NCBI RefSeq assembly: GCF_963675165.1
Contig: NC_087386.1
Location: 23,501 to 87,500 of the forward strand
DNA from: Halichondria panicea
Taxonomy: Eukaryota > Porifera > Demospongiae > Suberitida > Halichondriidae
Direction: 5' to 3'
DNA: 64,000 bases
The translations under genes were made by a program, and so were the position numbers. Under the pieces are notes generated by a model, which did not search any database, had not been told where the DNA came from, and worked only from the letters and a program-made list of their open reading frames with translations. Shown here one piece after another: positions 1 through 10,493 of this stretch (position 1 is the stretch's first letter; every line of letters begins with the position of its first letter).

Positions 1-622
1 ACGCTCCATTAACTCCCTCTATCTCTATATTTATCCTGAACCTGTTGAGAGGTACCTCCGTGTCGTATAGTGACCTCATGCGTGTGTTGAGGTCCTCTAG
101 TGATTCCTGGGACACTATGGAGACTGGAGCAGCATCAGCCAGACTCACACTCATGGGAGGAAGCCGATGCTTTAGACTAGAGGGGAGATTATCCACTCGT
201 CTATCATAGCCACCGTCACACTTGCCACAACCAACCAATCGGTATAAGCCACTCAGTCCAATCAGATTGCTGAACCATGTTGCAGCCTCGTCCCCTTGAT
301 CCACCAACTGTACATTAGTGCCCCAGACAGTGCACGGTACACGAGGTCCAACCATCACTGGTGTTAGTCTGAGCTCAGAGCTAGCAGAGGGTGCACTGAC
401 TGTCAACACTCTCCCATCGTCTCCCTCTGATACATAGCAGGCAGTTACTGTGGCTAGGATGGGGAACTTGCGTTGTGAGACAAAGCGACCACTAGAGTCC
501 ACCACCATTAGCCGTCTATCATCCGCTACACCATATTGGTCCAGGCTGATACGATCCACTGATAAAGATCTACAAGACTTGATGGGATGGATGTTGAGCC
601 CTGTCACAGTAGCAGTCGTCAT
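1..622 (-). CDS. MOSC-domain protein (mARC-like), 5' part
   Basis: This is the amino-terminal 207 codons of a MOSC-family protein, read on the minus strand from an ATG at 622-620 and running open, without an intron, off the left edge. The product begins MTTATVTGLNIHPIKSCRSL, which is the start of the MOSC N-terminal beta-barrel (the 'YPIKSC' signature), followed by a DDRRLMVVD segment and a QRKFP segment typical of the same domain. The last visible part, around bases 2-60, reads LNRFRINIEIEGV, the 'RFRPNIVVEG' motif that leads into the MOSC domain proper, where the molybdenum-cofactor cysteine lies; that half is outside the window. Animal members are the mitochondrial amidoxime-reducing components (MTARC1/2), which reduce N-hydroxylated compounds with cytochrome b5. 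No clear mitochondrial presequence is seen before the barrel, so the start could lie in an upstream exon. Family call is firm, exact orthology is not. Confidence 0.85.
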   Translation of the reverse strand, partial: MTTATVTGLNIHPIKSCRSLSVDRISLDQYGVADDRRLMVVDSSGRFVSQRKFPILATVTACYVSEGDDGRVLTVSAPSASSELRLTPVMVGPRVPCTVWGTNVQLVDQGDEAATWFSNLIGLSGLYRLVGCGKCDGGYDRRVDNLPSSLKHRLPPMSVSLADAAPVSIVSQESLEDLNTRMRSLYDTEVPLNRFRINIEIEGVNGA

Positions 623-1107
623 GGCCGGCTGTCCTAATGCACGTGCATGAAAGTATTACAATGATGATTTTGTGGGTACAGTGATTACAAGTGAAAGCAT
701 TGTTCCATTGTACACACGCACACACACGCTAATTAGTACAAGCTGAAGGTACTAGGTTAGTTAATGATTACTCATTATTTGTTACCAGATAGAGTTACTT
801 AGCACTACATTGGCAGTACAGGATTGTGTGTGTTCATATCAAGTGAATATTGCTACCCAGAGCTAGCTAGCTACAGTGTTGACTCACAAGGACCTAGTCT
901 CACAGCTCACCGTCTCTCTGGGTCCACTATATACAGTACTTGTCTTGAGTGCAGCCGGCCTGTGTCTGTGACTGTACTGTACTAGAGCTCGAGTGTGTTT
1001 ACAGTTTACACGGCCAGGGTACAAGGTGGTGTTAGCTACGCCCATCTCCGCTAATTAGTATGCAATATCAGCCTTTGAGCTACAGCTTTAGGGAAGAAAG
1101 TGTCAGA
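623..1107. other. Intergenic divergent spacer
   Basis: About 485 bases between the MOSC gene (minus) and the Rab gene (plus). I see no open frame with coding character here. A short CA run lies near 714-728. As both genes point away from it, it must hold both promoters, but I cannot name a core promoter element. Confidence 0.6.
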
Positions 1108-2265
1108 ATGGCCCTTCACGAAGTCAAGCTTTGTCTCCTCGGGGTGAGTGCCTGTGTGTGTGTGTGCTCAGTACTAAGCACTATCTAGTACCCCATTAGA
1201 TCATCCATTCATTGTGTAGGAAAGTGGTGTTGGCAAGACCTGCATTGTTAACAGATTTGTATCAGATCTATTCTCTGAACATGAAAGTTTAACTGTAGGG
1301 TAAGTTCATACATGCTATCACATAGTCTAGCATTATATAGTTACTAGCTAGCCTCCTATAAAGAAACTAGTCATGGTTGGATTGAGCTGTGACATTGTGT
1401 TCCACCCCCCCCACACACACACGTACACCAGAGCTGCCTTCACTACCAAGACAGTGCGTGTGGATGACAACTCTATCCTCTTCCAGATATGGGACACTGC
1501 AGGACAAGAGAAGGTGACTCATAACCTGGGCCACTAGTTTAGATGCTGGTGGCTTTAGCCTCTCAGGATGGTTTGTTTATGGGGAGTAAGTATGTTTTGT
1601 CATAACACTCTTTGTTTTAGTAGAGTCTGTCAACAAGTGACCTCCCACAGCTAATAACACCTCCCCCCCCCCCCACACACACACACACACGCTACTCACC
1701 CCCCCCCCACACACACACACACACCCCACACCCACCCACCCCCCACACACACACACACACCCACACACACACAGTATCGAGGGCTTGCTCCGATGTACTA
1801 CAGAGGATCATCAGCAGCTATTGTAGTGTATGACATCACTAGTGAGGTAAGAGCCCCTCCTGCACGAGATGGTGGTGGCCAGTGTGCCCCCCCCACACAC
1901 ACACACTATACACTGTACGCCCACACACACACACACAGAGGAGCTTCAATGAGATGCAGACATGGATTACTGAGCTGAGGCAGTTGGGACCTCAGAACCT
2001 GGTCCTGGCTATAGCAGGGAACAAGTTGGATCTAGAGTCATCACGACAAGTAAGCCAATGCTGTGAGAGTGGGCGTGTGTGTGATATATGTGTGTGTAGG
2101 TGTCCACAGCAACTGGAGAGACGTTTGCTAAGAATGCAAATGCTATTTTTATGGAGACGAGTGCTAAAGATGGTCATAACGTACAAGAACTGTTCAAGGA
2201 AATTGGTAAATTGGACTTTAATAGTATACTCTGCATACCTTACTCCCCACACACCCACCCACTCA

Positions 2266-2300
<35 letters not shown>

Positions 2301-2451
2301 CACCGCCCACCACACACACTCACTGCCCACCACACACACACACTGTGTAGCTGAGAGTCTGCCGCTGGATAAGATTGCACTGGAGAACAAATCTAGCACT
2401 TTAAAACTCTCTCGATCTTCTCAAAAGAAAGAGAACAATTGCACTTGCTAA
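1108..2451 (+). CDS. Rab GTPase, Rab22/Rab31-like
   Basis: Seven exons join in phase: 1108-1143, 1220-1299, 1432-1513, 1775-1846, 1939-2049, 2100-2205, 2351-2451, giving 195 residues, the usual Rab length. Start MALHEVKLCLLG matches the Rab22/31 start MAL-EL-KVCLLG. Visible G motifs are ESGVGKT (P-loop; the usual G-D-T-G-V-G-K is here G-E-S-G-V-G-K), WDTAGQEK (switch II; Rabs normally have QER), GNKLDL (NKxD) and ETSAKDG (SAK). Effector-region sequence LAPMYYRGSSAAIVVYDIT is characteristic of the Rab5/21/22 group. The protein ends Cys-Thr-Cys, a CXC signal for double geranylgeranylation. AATAAA overlaps the stop at about 2450. These Rabs act in early endosome and trans-Golgi traffic. Intron 4 contains (CA)n and C-rich tracts. 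Rab22 versus Rab31 cannot be decided from sequence alone. Confidence 0.92.
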
Positions 2452-2653
2452 TAAAATAGAGTTTTTTTTACTTCTGTTTATGTTATCCGTTATACAATCT
2501 CTTCACAGTAGAAGTTGTTGTGCATATTTTGTGGTTGGAATAACAATAACATGATACACATCTCTGTGAATGAAGACCCTTTCCAGAGGAACTGCTACTA
2601 ATAGTTATACTCTATAGCTGGCTACTATATCTGCGCGCGCTGAGGTGTACGGG

Positions 2654-5600
2654 ATGGCCACTGTGTGCAAGAAATGGGCGAGTGTGTTTGGAACCTTGCA
2701 GCCAGTGATAATAGGAATGATCCATGTGCAAGCTCTACCAGGTAAGCCATACTGGTACCTACTGCGCATGCGCTAAGCCCCCCCCCCCCCCCCCCCGTGT
2801 AGGGACCCCCCACAACTGTCTGCCCATGATGGAGATAGTGAGGAGAGCAGTAGAGGAAGCGAGGATATATCGAGACACTGGATTGGATGCTTTACTTGTA
2901 GAGAATATGCACGACACTCCGTACCTAAGGGGTGTGGGGTCAGAGGTCACTGCCGCCATGACGAGGGTGGCATGTGAAGTGAGAGCGGCCGTACCTCAAC
3001 TACCACTAGGAGTGCAAATACTGGCAGGTAACCCTAGCGATAAGAGCATCCGGTCATAACTTTGGTCCATTTTTAGAAGTTGGCATTTGTATGGTCTTAC
3101 GAGACCTTGTGTTTAGAGAGAGGCCTTTCTATTTTTTGACAAAAGGACAAAAGACCATGAGCTTAGAAAATAAGGCCGTTCCAAATTTGGGATTTCAGCA
3201 TACCATCTGAACGGGAGCTATCACCTCTATGTATGTATACCCCCCCCCCCACACATGAACCATTATGTCACAATGGTCCCCCCCCCCCCCATACACTATA
3301 CAATACACAGGTTGCAACAAGGAGGCCTTGTCAGTGGCCCTAGCCAGTGGTGGGAGCTTCATTCGTGCAGAATGCTTTGTCTACTCCCACGTGGCTGATG
3401 AAGGTTGGATGGACGCTTGTGCAGGGGAACTGCTCAGATATCGCAGAACTATAGGAGCTGAGGAGATCATGGTGCTAGCTGATATCAAGAAGAAACACTG
3501 GTAAGCTAGTGTAGTGAGTGGCTAGCTACTAGAGGGGCCATTATATTGAGTCCTTCAATATCAGTAGCCTGTGCAGTAGTTGTATTCTGTAGAGATGTGG
3601 AAATAGTGAGAAGTGCACAGAACATTCCATAGGTAGCTGTCAAAGTCATTTGGAAATTATACACAAAATCAATCGCTAAATAATAACATCATTTGACAGG
3701 TCAATATTATTATTATTATCAATGCCCAATAGTTAGCTCTTGGGGAACTAGTTGGTACATGATATTCACTGGGATTGGTTGTTATAATAGGTGTGGGAGC
3801 ATTTGATCACCCTCCTCCTGTGTATTGCATTATTTTACAGTGGGAAAACTTTGCTAGTATTCCATTTAAAGTTCTTGCAATCTTTATTTGGAGCATAAGA
3901 ATGATGTCCCCCGTACCTCTGTACCTCCATGCAACCCCTCTACGCCATTGTTTGCCAATTCAATAATTAATTATTCACGGCTAGTTTATATTAGTGATGA
4001 TGTGATGAGGTGATGGGTGTGTCTCCATTCTTTAGACAACATGGCGAGCAAAGAACCTGTTAGCAGTGAAGTAGCTGATACTACGTGTCACATCTGTTTA
4101 GAGCAGTATAAGCACCCAAAGCTGTTGCCATGTGGACACACGTTCTGTCTCCACTGTCTGGTTAAGATGGAGGAAGCCAACACAAATCCTGGAGCTAATA
4201 TCTGCTGTCCAGAGTGTCGAACTAATCACACTATTACGAATGGCCCTTCATCTTTGCTGACTGACTACACTATGCTATGGGAGGTACAGACGTTGGCCTG
4301 GCGTGCTGGGTTGGATGAGAGGCGCTCTGTGTGTGGGGGGTGTCCTGATGGTCGTGATTGCCTCTGTTTCTGTATTGACTGCGATGATTTTCTCTGCTCC
4401 TTCTGTGTACAAGCTCACAAGCGAATGAAAACTTTAGCCAAACACAAGTTGATTGATGTCAAAGACCTAGCTACCATCAAGCCTAAGCCAGAGCCTATAT
4501 TGTGCTCATCTCACTCGTCCCTACTAGTGAGCATGTACTGCTCTACTTGTAGTCTGCTCATCTGTACTGACTGTATTACTCGTCACTCCAGGCACACACT
4601 CCACACCCTCACTGCACACACACTGACATCCTTTGAACACAAACTGGATGATCTTATCCAAAATATTGACAAAGCTGTATCCAAAAGAGCTCAAAGGATT
4701 GAGGAAATCAACACCGCTCAAGAAACAATGGAAGAAAATCCAGTTAAATTGAAACAAGCTATCAATGAAATGGCAGACAAGTGCTTGTTAGCTATAGAGC
4801 AGCTGAGAGTCAACGCACACGCACAAGTCAACCAACAACTAATCAGCTTGAAGAAAAGTACTGAACAAAAACAGACCATTACTGATGAACTAACTACGCT
4901 CAAGTCTTGTATGCAGTTCGCACAGAAAACCCTTTCATGTAGCGAACCTGCTGCCAGAATAGCAATGGTTGCTAAGGCCACTAGTGTGTTGTCAGGGGTT
5001 AAAGTGACCTGTACTGAAGTGCCAGCAACCGTACCGCTGTTTATGAGTGTCAACAATCTCGAATCCGTGCTCAAGTCTAAAGAGCTGGTATCTGAATTCA
5101 ACTCATCCAGAATAGAGGTGACTGGTTGGACTAACTCTATCCTCAGAAAGCAGAAGGTAGTACAAGTAGCTATTCCAGTGGTGCCTCCTCCAAAGCCAGA
5201 GTTCAGAGTGGAGTATAGTAGCCATCGTCGAGAGCTTTCAGTGAAGGTCACAGTCGTGGACAATAACACCTGGAGGTTAGAGTTCACTCCGTGCTACATT
5301 GGATGCCATTATTTGAAGGTAAAGCTGTTTGATGAATGGTTGTGTGTTCCAACGTCACAGTCTAGGCTTTCTAAGCACATTAATATTGAAGGCAGTTTGA
5401 CAGAGGGTGACATTGTGCGACCTCTGACTGAAGATAACACTGGTGATCACAAAGTTGGAAGAATTGATAAACTAGCTATTGTTCCCAGTAACTCAAGGAG
5501 AACTCACTCTTACACGATGGATATTATATGGAATTATAATACAGACAATTCAGTTCTAGAAGAAAAGCATACATTTTCTTATTTAGTGCGTGTTGGTAGT

Positions 5601-6277
5601 TTTCCTTTTGAACTTGTCCTAGCTGCTAATACTCCATAGGTAATAACATGCTGTGCAACTAACTAACTCTAACCCTAACTGTACTGTACACACGGCTTTC
5701 TGTTATCTCATCTCAGGAACTCTTACAATCCTTTTCCTTTTGAACTTGCTTTGAATTAGTGTTTCTGTGTGTGTACTTTATATGATTGTATGACTGCATG
5801 TTGATGTGTTTGTGTGAACGGAATTCCTACCTACTAATGTGTACTTAGTGCAAATGTGGATGCATGTGTGTGGGGGGGTGGTTTATTCTGTTCTGAAGTG
5901 TTTGTGTACATAAGAGCAATGGATTCTTATTTCCCAGTTCTCATTCTGTGACTGGTGACCTGAGTATTGGAGAGACGGCTCAAGCTGCTCGATTCTTTGC
6001 TGCTGATGGTGTGATAGTCACTGGAGCATCTACTGCACAACCTGCCAACACTTGTGAACTAGACACTGTACGCACTTCCCTAGGGTCAGAGGTCAATGGC
6101 GGGCTACCTATACTCGTAGGGTCAGGGGTCACTGTAGAGAATCTGGACAAATACATGTGTCGTGTGAACGGACTGATTGTGGGGTCAGAGTTCAAGGAGG
6201 GGGGACTGTGGAGTAATGCCATTGATGTTGAACGAGTAAGGAAGTTCCTGAGAAGGAAACACGAACTATTGCCCTAA
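2654..6277 (+). CDS. BtpA-family TIM-barrel protein
   Basis: Four exons in phase (2654-2741, 2803-3027, 3311-3500, 5938-6277) encode 280 residues. The product starts MATVCKKWASVFGT and shows the BtpA/SgcQ family pattern: GMIHVQALPGTP near residue 24, then VENMHDTPY, GVQILAG, FIRAECFVYSHVADEG, MVLADIKKKHCSHS, GVIVTGASTA and PILVGSGVTVENL. Bacterial BtpA stabilises photosystem I; metazoan homologues (for example C. elegans F13E9.13) have no firmly known function. The barrel has phosphate-binding-like glycine loops, so a sugar or nucleotide substrate is possible but unproven. Intron 3 is 2.4 kb and houses a separate RING gene on the same strand. The join H-C across that intron (TG|T) restores the family motif, so the long intron is real. 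Confidence 0.88.
3050..3230. repeat. Interspersed repeat, family D copy 1
   Basis: Non-coding segment in BtpA intron 2. Its end (CAAATTTGGGATTTCAGCAT followed by ACCATCT) recurs near 23305-23335 in the ROR intron (CAAATTTGGGATTTGAGCAT followed by ACCATCT), and the 'cataacttt-g' and 'cagaaaatcataaa' style phrases recur near 33310-33480. These look like related dispersed copies; boundaries are approximate. Confidence 0.5.
4041..5639 (+). CDS. TRIM-like RING/B-box/coiled-coil protein, single exon, nested
   Basis: A single-exon open frame of 532 codons from ATG 4041 (an in-frame GTG at 4017 is not a normal eukaryotic start). RING finger of C3HC4 type: C16, C19, C31, H33, C36, C39, C56, C59, with LPCGHTFC. 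Two B-box-like zinc modules follow at about 95-135 (CGGCPDGRDCLCFCIDC) and 152-190 (CSSHSSLLVSMYCSTC). Residues about 200-290 are Glu/Lys/Gln-rich and likely coiled coil. The C-terminal part holds a filamin-like Ig stretch near 400-440 (WRLEFTPCYIGCHYLKVKL) and no NHL or SPRY signature. Such proteins are RING E3 ubiquitin ligases of the TRIM group (closest in plan to TRIM2/3/45/71 without the NHL propeller). It sits wholly inside intron 3 of the BtpA gene on the same strand, and lacks introns while neighbours have many, which suggests a retrocopy or invading gene. Confidence 0.85.
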   Translation: MASKEPVSSEVADTTCHICLEQYKHPKLLPCGHTFCLHCLVKMEEANTNPGANICCPECRTNHTITNGPSSLLTDYTMLWEVQTLAWRAGLDERRSVCGGCPDGRDCLCFCIDCDDFLCSFCVQAHKRMKTLAKHKLIDVKDLATIKPKPEPILCSSHSSLLVSMYCSTCSLLICTDCITRHSRHTLHTLTAHTLTSFEHKLDDLIQNIDKAVSKRAQRIEEINTAQETMEENPVKLKQAINEMADKCLLAIEQLRVNAHAQVNQQLISLKKSTEQKQTITDELTTLKSCMQFAQKTLSCSEPAARIAMVAKATSVLSGVKVTCTEVPATVPLFMSVNNLESVLKSKELVSEFNSSRIEVTGWTNSILRKQKVVQVAIPVVPPPKPEFRVEYSSHRRELSVKVTVVDNNTWRLEFTPCYIGCHYLKVKLFDEWLCVPTSQSRLSKHINIEGSLTEGDIVRPLTEDNTGDHKVGRIDKLAIVPSNSRRTHSYTMDIIWNYNTDNSVLEEKHTFSYLVRVGSFPFELVLAANTP

Positions 6278-6647
6278 CCTTATTAGCACCATTACTGACA
6301 TAACTGACTCATTCATAGTGTTTCTGTTGATGGACTGTATGTGTCACATGCAACATCCCTCCTATCATTCTTAGTAATGTTATACATGAGTGTTTGATAG
6401 GCTGTAATGTAAGCAGATGTATATAGAGTATAATCATAATGTCTAAACATAGTCATGATACAGCCATCTGGTGGAAATGCACATACTGACTGTTGCTATG
6501 GGATACTGTGTGTAGGTGATCTAAAAACAATGAGGCTAAAATAATGTGTTTGCTACAACAACAGAACTGAAAGTGGGATAAAACAACATCCACACTCACC
6601 TAGCTAGCTATGGTGGCTAAGCTACTGTGGTGTTCTTATTATCAGTC
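6278..6647. other. Convergent intergenic spacer
   Basis: About 370 bases between the stops of the BtpA gene (plus) and the TP53INP gene (minus). AT-rich, no open frame of note. It must hold both 3' ends; nothing else recognised. Confidence 0.6.
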
Positions 6648-7467
6648 CTAGCATCTCCTCTTGCCAGGTGGTTTGACAGGTATCTTGTGAACTTTGTTGA
6701 GCTGTTTTCCACCCTTATGGTTGTTGATGTTCTGTCTCTTTAGCGCACGTCGTGTCAGTTTCCCTTGCTTGCTCCTATTTGCCCCCCTCACCCTCACTGA
6801 GCCTTTATCCTGCAATGGTATTTGGAGGTGCTGGGCTAGTTCTGTACGACGCCTGTTTCTCAGAGCAACTTCTCTCTCTAAACGGGCAGCCTCTAAATTA
6901 CTGTATGGGGAGAATACAATTATCATTCTTAATACAGAACATAGTATATAGCAACCAGGAACTTAAGTGTAGGAAGCTTAGCTAATAGGATGTTTATACT
7001 GTTGTGTGTGTGACCTGTTGTCTTGTTCGTGTCCCTCATCAGACCTTCCTGCTGGCTCCTGGTACACGGACATGGTGGGGTGCTCTATAAGGAGGTCCTC
7101 CATTGGATGTGTAGGGGCAGGGGCAGGGCCTCCAGTGAAGGTTGTGGCTGGCATTAGCACCCACGAACCATCAGAAGCCATAGACTCCATATCCCAGTCT
7201 TGTGGACCAGTGCTAGACGTTGAGCCTGGATGTGGGAGAGAGACAACAGTATCTTAGCTATGTATCGTATGGGCAGCTTGTTTCTTAGGGCAGCTAGCTA
7301 GGTACGTGGTGTCACTGTGTATTTAGACTACCTGCAGACTCTCTTGCTCTGTTTACCAGTAACCAACCCTCCTCCCCATCTTCAGTAGTCACCCCCTCTT
7401 GGTCCACCTCTTCCTCTTGAGGGTTCTCCTTGCCCCAGAACAACTTGCCAAGAAATGAAGTGAGCAT
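6648..7467 (-). CDS. TP53INP homologue (p53-inducible nuclear protein / DOR)
   Basis: Three minus-strand exons in phase (7467-7332, 7225-7045, 6900-6648) give 189 residues, close to vertebrate TP53INP1/2 (220-240). The N-terminus MLTSFLGKLFWGKE is followed by the acidic segment EDGEEGWLLV, matching the family's LC3-interacting motif (DEWILV/DGWLII). The middle carries PMEDLLIEHPTMSVY, nearly identical to the vertebrate hallmark PMENLLIEHPSMSVY. The basic C-terminus has LTRRALKRQNINNH, matching the LRRQN box. In vertebrates these proteins shuttle between nucleus and autophagosome, bind ATG8 proteins and co-activate transcription. The donor of exon 2 is GTCTGA, a weak but usable site; the phase and sequence both fit. 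The short distance to cyclin E (about 560 bases, divergent) suggests a shared promoter region. Confidence 0.88.
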
Positions 7468-8024
7468 ATTTTCTCTTTTAATATAGGGAGATGTGCAGCT
7501 GACAGTAGTTCAACAGCTTGAGTGAGGTCTTTGTCATTAGAGGGACACTTGGCGACTTTAGGAGAGAGAGTTTGTGCTAAATAGATACAGGCGAACGGAG
7601 AAAGCGCTCTAGTTAGACTAGCAATAGTAAATACACCTATAATAATAATAATTTTGTTTACATTCCACTTGTGGTTGAATGACGCAACCACAGCAGCCTC
7701 TATTAATTAGTGCAAGCTGCCGCCTTTTGTGTAGTGGGGGTGGGGCTGATACACCACAACACAGAACTGGAATGCTTGCATGTGCAAGCGCCAATCAAAA
7801 GCCTCACAGCTGATTTAGTTTCTAACAGGGCGCTAAAGACAAGCCCTTTCAATGTTCCCTTGCTAGTTTCTAGTATAGTGTAGGATTGTTGTAGCTAGAT
7901 CACTGGCTGTAGCATCTGCCAATCATCTCAATAACTAGCTAGTCTAGACCAGTCTACTCAGCACTGCCTTAGTAAGCTTAGATCACACAGATCAGCTTCA
8001 TTCCTCAGAGCTTGTATCCCTGCA
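7468..8024. other. Divergent spacer TP53INP / cyclin E
   Basis: 557 bases between two divergent starts. Contains a short ATAATAATAATAATT run near 7640 and no coding frame of note. Probably holds both promoters and 5' UTRs. Confidence 0.6.
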
Positions 8025-10493
8025 ATGGACAGCACCCCCGTCAAGAGAGTTACAAGAGCGTCGAGAAAGAGATCACAGGAGGACAGTACAGCTACACTGG
8101 AACAGGTGAGCTAGATCCAGCTGACCCATTAAATGTCATTAATTATTTTAGCTAGCTTGTAAAATCATGTATAGATTATCATTTCTTGTATGGTAAAGAG
8201 CTAGCTAGCTGCAGCGCACTGCACTGGGCATGGATGGAACCTAGATACTGCATAGTTAGCATCGTTTGCTGTGTGAATATATATTAGCACCACAAGCATA
8301 GTGTCTAGTGGAGTGTATGGTCACTATTCCCAACTGTAGGGCCCATCCAGAAAGAGACAGGCTACCAAAGAGACGGCAGCAGCAGCTACCATCCAGCCAG
8401 CCATGGAGGTAAGGAGAGGAGAGGTCGCCATGCAGCTCTAGATATACCGCCTTCCTGTAGCTATGAATAATCATAGTCTATAGTTGGGTGTGTGCTTGGA
8501 AAAAGGCGCTTGATTGCTTTCACTTGGATCTAATAATGTTGGCTGTGTCTGTCCCTCAGATGAAAGAGAACTGTATGATGATGTCAGTGCTGTGTCTACA
8601 CAAGGCTAGTAAGGAGAACCCAGCTGGCTACTACAAGCAACCCCCATTGGGAGGAGAGGGACTGTTCAGTAGCTGTGCCCCCTCGGAGACCCGCTCCCCC
8701 CTGCCCTCACTACGATGGGCTGCCTCGGGAGAAGTGTGGGCTCAGATGAGACAGCAAGACGTTGTCAAGTCAGCACCTGAGGCAGACCTGCAAGTGCGCC
8801 ACCCTGGTATTGTTCCGAGCATGAGGGTCATCTTGTTGGACTGGATGTTGGAGGTATGTACGTACGGTACTGTACAGTACGTGTGTGTGTGTGTGTGTGT
8901 GCACGGTACTGTACTGTGCGTGTGTGCGTGTATTGTGTGATAGCTAATGGCAGATAATGTCTTGTTAGCTACAGCTGATTACATGTACCACTGATCCCAG
9001 CTGATGCTTACACACGTACACAGGTGTGTGAGGAGTACAGGCTGCATAGGGAGACATACTATCTGGCAAAGGACATGTTAGACAGGTTCTTGGACACAAG
9101 ATCTGGACTCCAGAAAGAGCAACTACAACTAATAGGTGTAACCTGTCTGTTCATCTCTGCCAAGATAGAGGTGGGTCAGCTGTACTAGTATTCATTACCT
9201 TCTGTTTACTGGACATTGTGCCCCTTATAACAGTGTACTGTTTACTGTCCGTAAAGCCACTGTGTATATAGTAGTCCTTGTGTGTACAGCCCCCTGCATG
9301 GTGTTAAGCTGTGTACCCTGACTGTGCTAACACAGTTATGTCTCACTACACACACACCAAGTATTGACCCCTCTCCCTGTGTATCACTATGCACACCAAG
9401 TATTGACCCCTCTCCCTGTGTATGCAGGAGATCTATCCTCCCAAGGTTGGAGAGTTTGCCTATGTCACTGATGGTGCTTGCTCAGTGGCAAGTATCACAG
9501 AAATGGAGCTCATCATTTGCAAGGTAACTATATACATGCTACAGTGTGTGTGAGGTCCCCTGTATTTACATGATTGACCTTTAGACTCTCCGCTGGCGTC
9601 TCAACCACAGTCAGGTGACAGTCAACACTTGGGTTAACACTTACGTACAATTGCTGAGTCATCATTTGCGTCCTGGAGTCAAGGAGCGAGAGTTTGAACT
9701 ACCAGCATTCTCACCAATAGAGTTCATTAAGGTCATGCAACTACTCGACCTTTGCACCCTAGATACAAACAGTCGGCAGTTTGGGTCAAGTGTACTTGCT
9801 GCGTCAGCATTCTTTCTGTCTTCAGAGCGAAGTCGTGCTCACCTACTATTAATCACAGGTAGGGACTGTCCCCTCCACCCACGCACTGTGTCTATACTTA
9901 TGTACAGGGTACGAGCTGAGTGAGATTAGACTGTGTGTGGGATGGATGCATCCATTTGCTGTAGTCTATGGACACAACGGAACCATCATACAGAAAGCTT
10001 TCTCAGGAGTAAGTAGCTCTGGTAGTGGGGGTGTCTTAATGGGTGTGGTTACTCCTCCCCTTCCTACCACAGGTGATACCTCAAGACACTCATAACATAC
10101 AGACACACGATATCTCCATATCAATGATGGTGAGAATACATGCTTTAACCACTGCTAACCACTGCCCCCTCATATCACTACCCCCTGCTAACCACTGCCC
10201 CCTCATATCACTAACCTCTGCCCCCTCGTATCACTACCCCCTGCTAACCTCTGCCCCCTCATCACTACCCCCTGCTAACCTCTGCCCCCTCATCACTACC
10301 CCCTGCTAACCACTGCCCCCTCGTATCACTATCCCCTGCTAACCTCTGCCCCCTCCTATGTATACAGGATGATGCTAGAGAGCTGGGGACTACAGAAGAA
10401 TATCTGAGGATGGGATATTACGAGTCCTCTGTGTTTCTCACGCCCCCTCGCTCTGAGAGGCGTTGCCTAGCACCCATCAACTCACCACACTAG
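8025..10493 (+). CDS. Cyclin E
   Basis: Nine exons in phase (8025-8105, 8340-8408, 8560-8853, 9024-9170, 9428-9523, 9585-9858, 9908-10008, 10073-10129, 10368-10493) encode 414 residues, the size of animal cyclin E. The cyclin box opens with [20 protein letters not shown], the cyclin E form of the MRAILLDWL motif, and continues with [20 protein letters not shown] and MELIICKTLRWRL. The second fold carries DLCTLD. The C-terminal [11 protein letters not shown] matches the E-type HNIQTH element, and [11 protein letters not shown] is the Fbw7/Cdc4 phosphodegron (LTPP-S/E). Cyclin E activates CDK2 at the G1/S transition and is destroyed by SCF-Fbw7 after phosphorylation of the degron. The N-terminus is Arg/Lys-rich ([11 protein letters not shown]), a likely nuclear localisation signal. 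Intron 8 holds a short minisatellite. Confidence 0.95.
10140..10360. repeat. Minisatellite in cyclin E intron 8
   Basis: About eight imperfect copies of a CTGCCCCCTCATATCACTA / CCCCCTGCTAACC unit of roughly 30 bases fill almost the whole intron between exons 8 and 9 of cyclin E. Confidence 0.85.

Noticed and set aside
4718-5287. 189-codon minus-strand frame
   Set aside because: Shadow of the RING/B-box gene on the opposite strand; no family resemblance.
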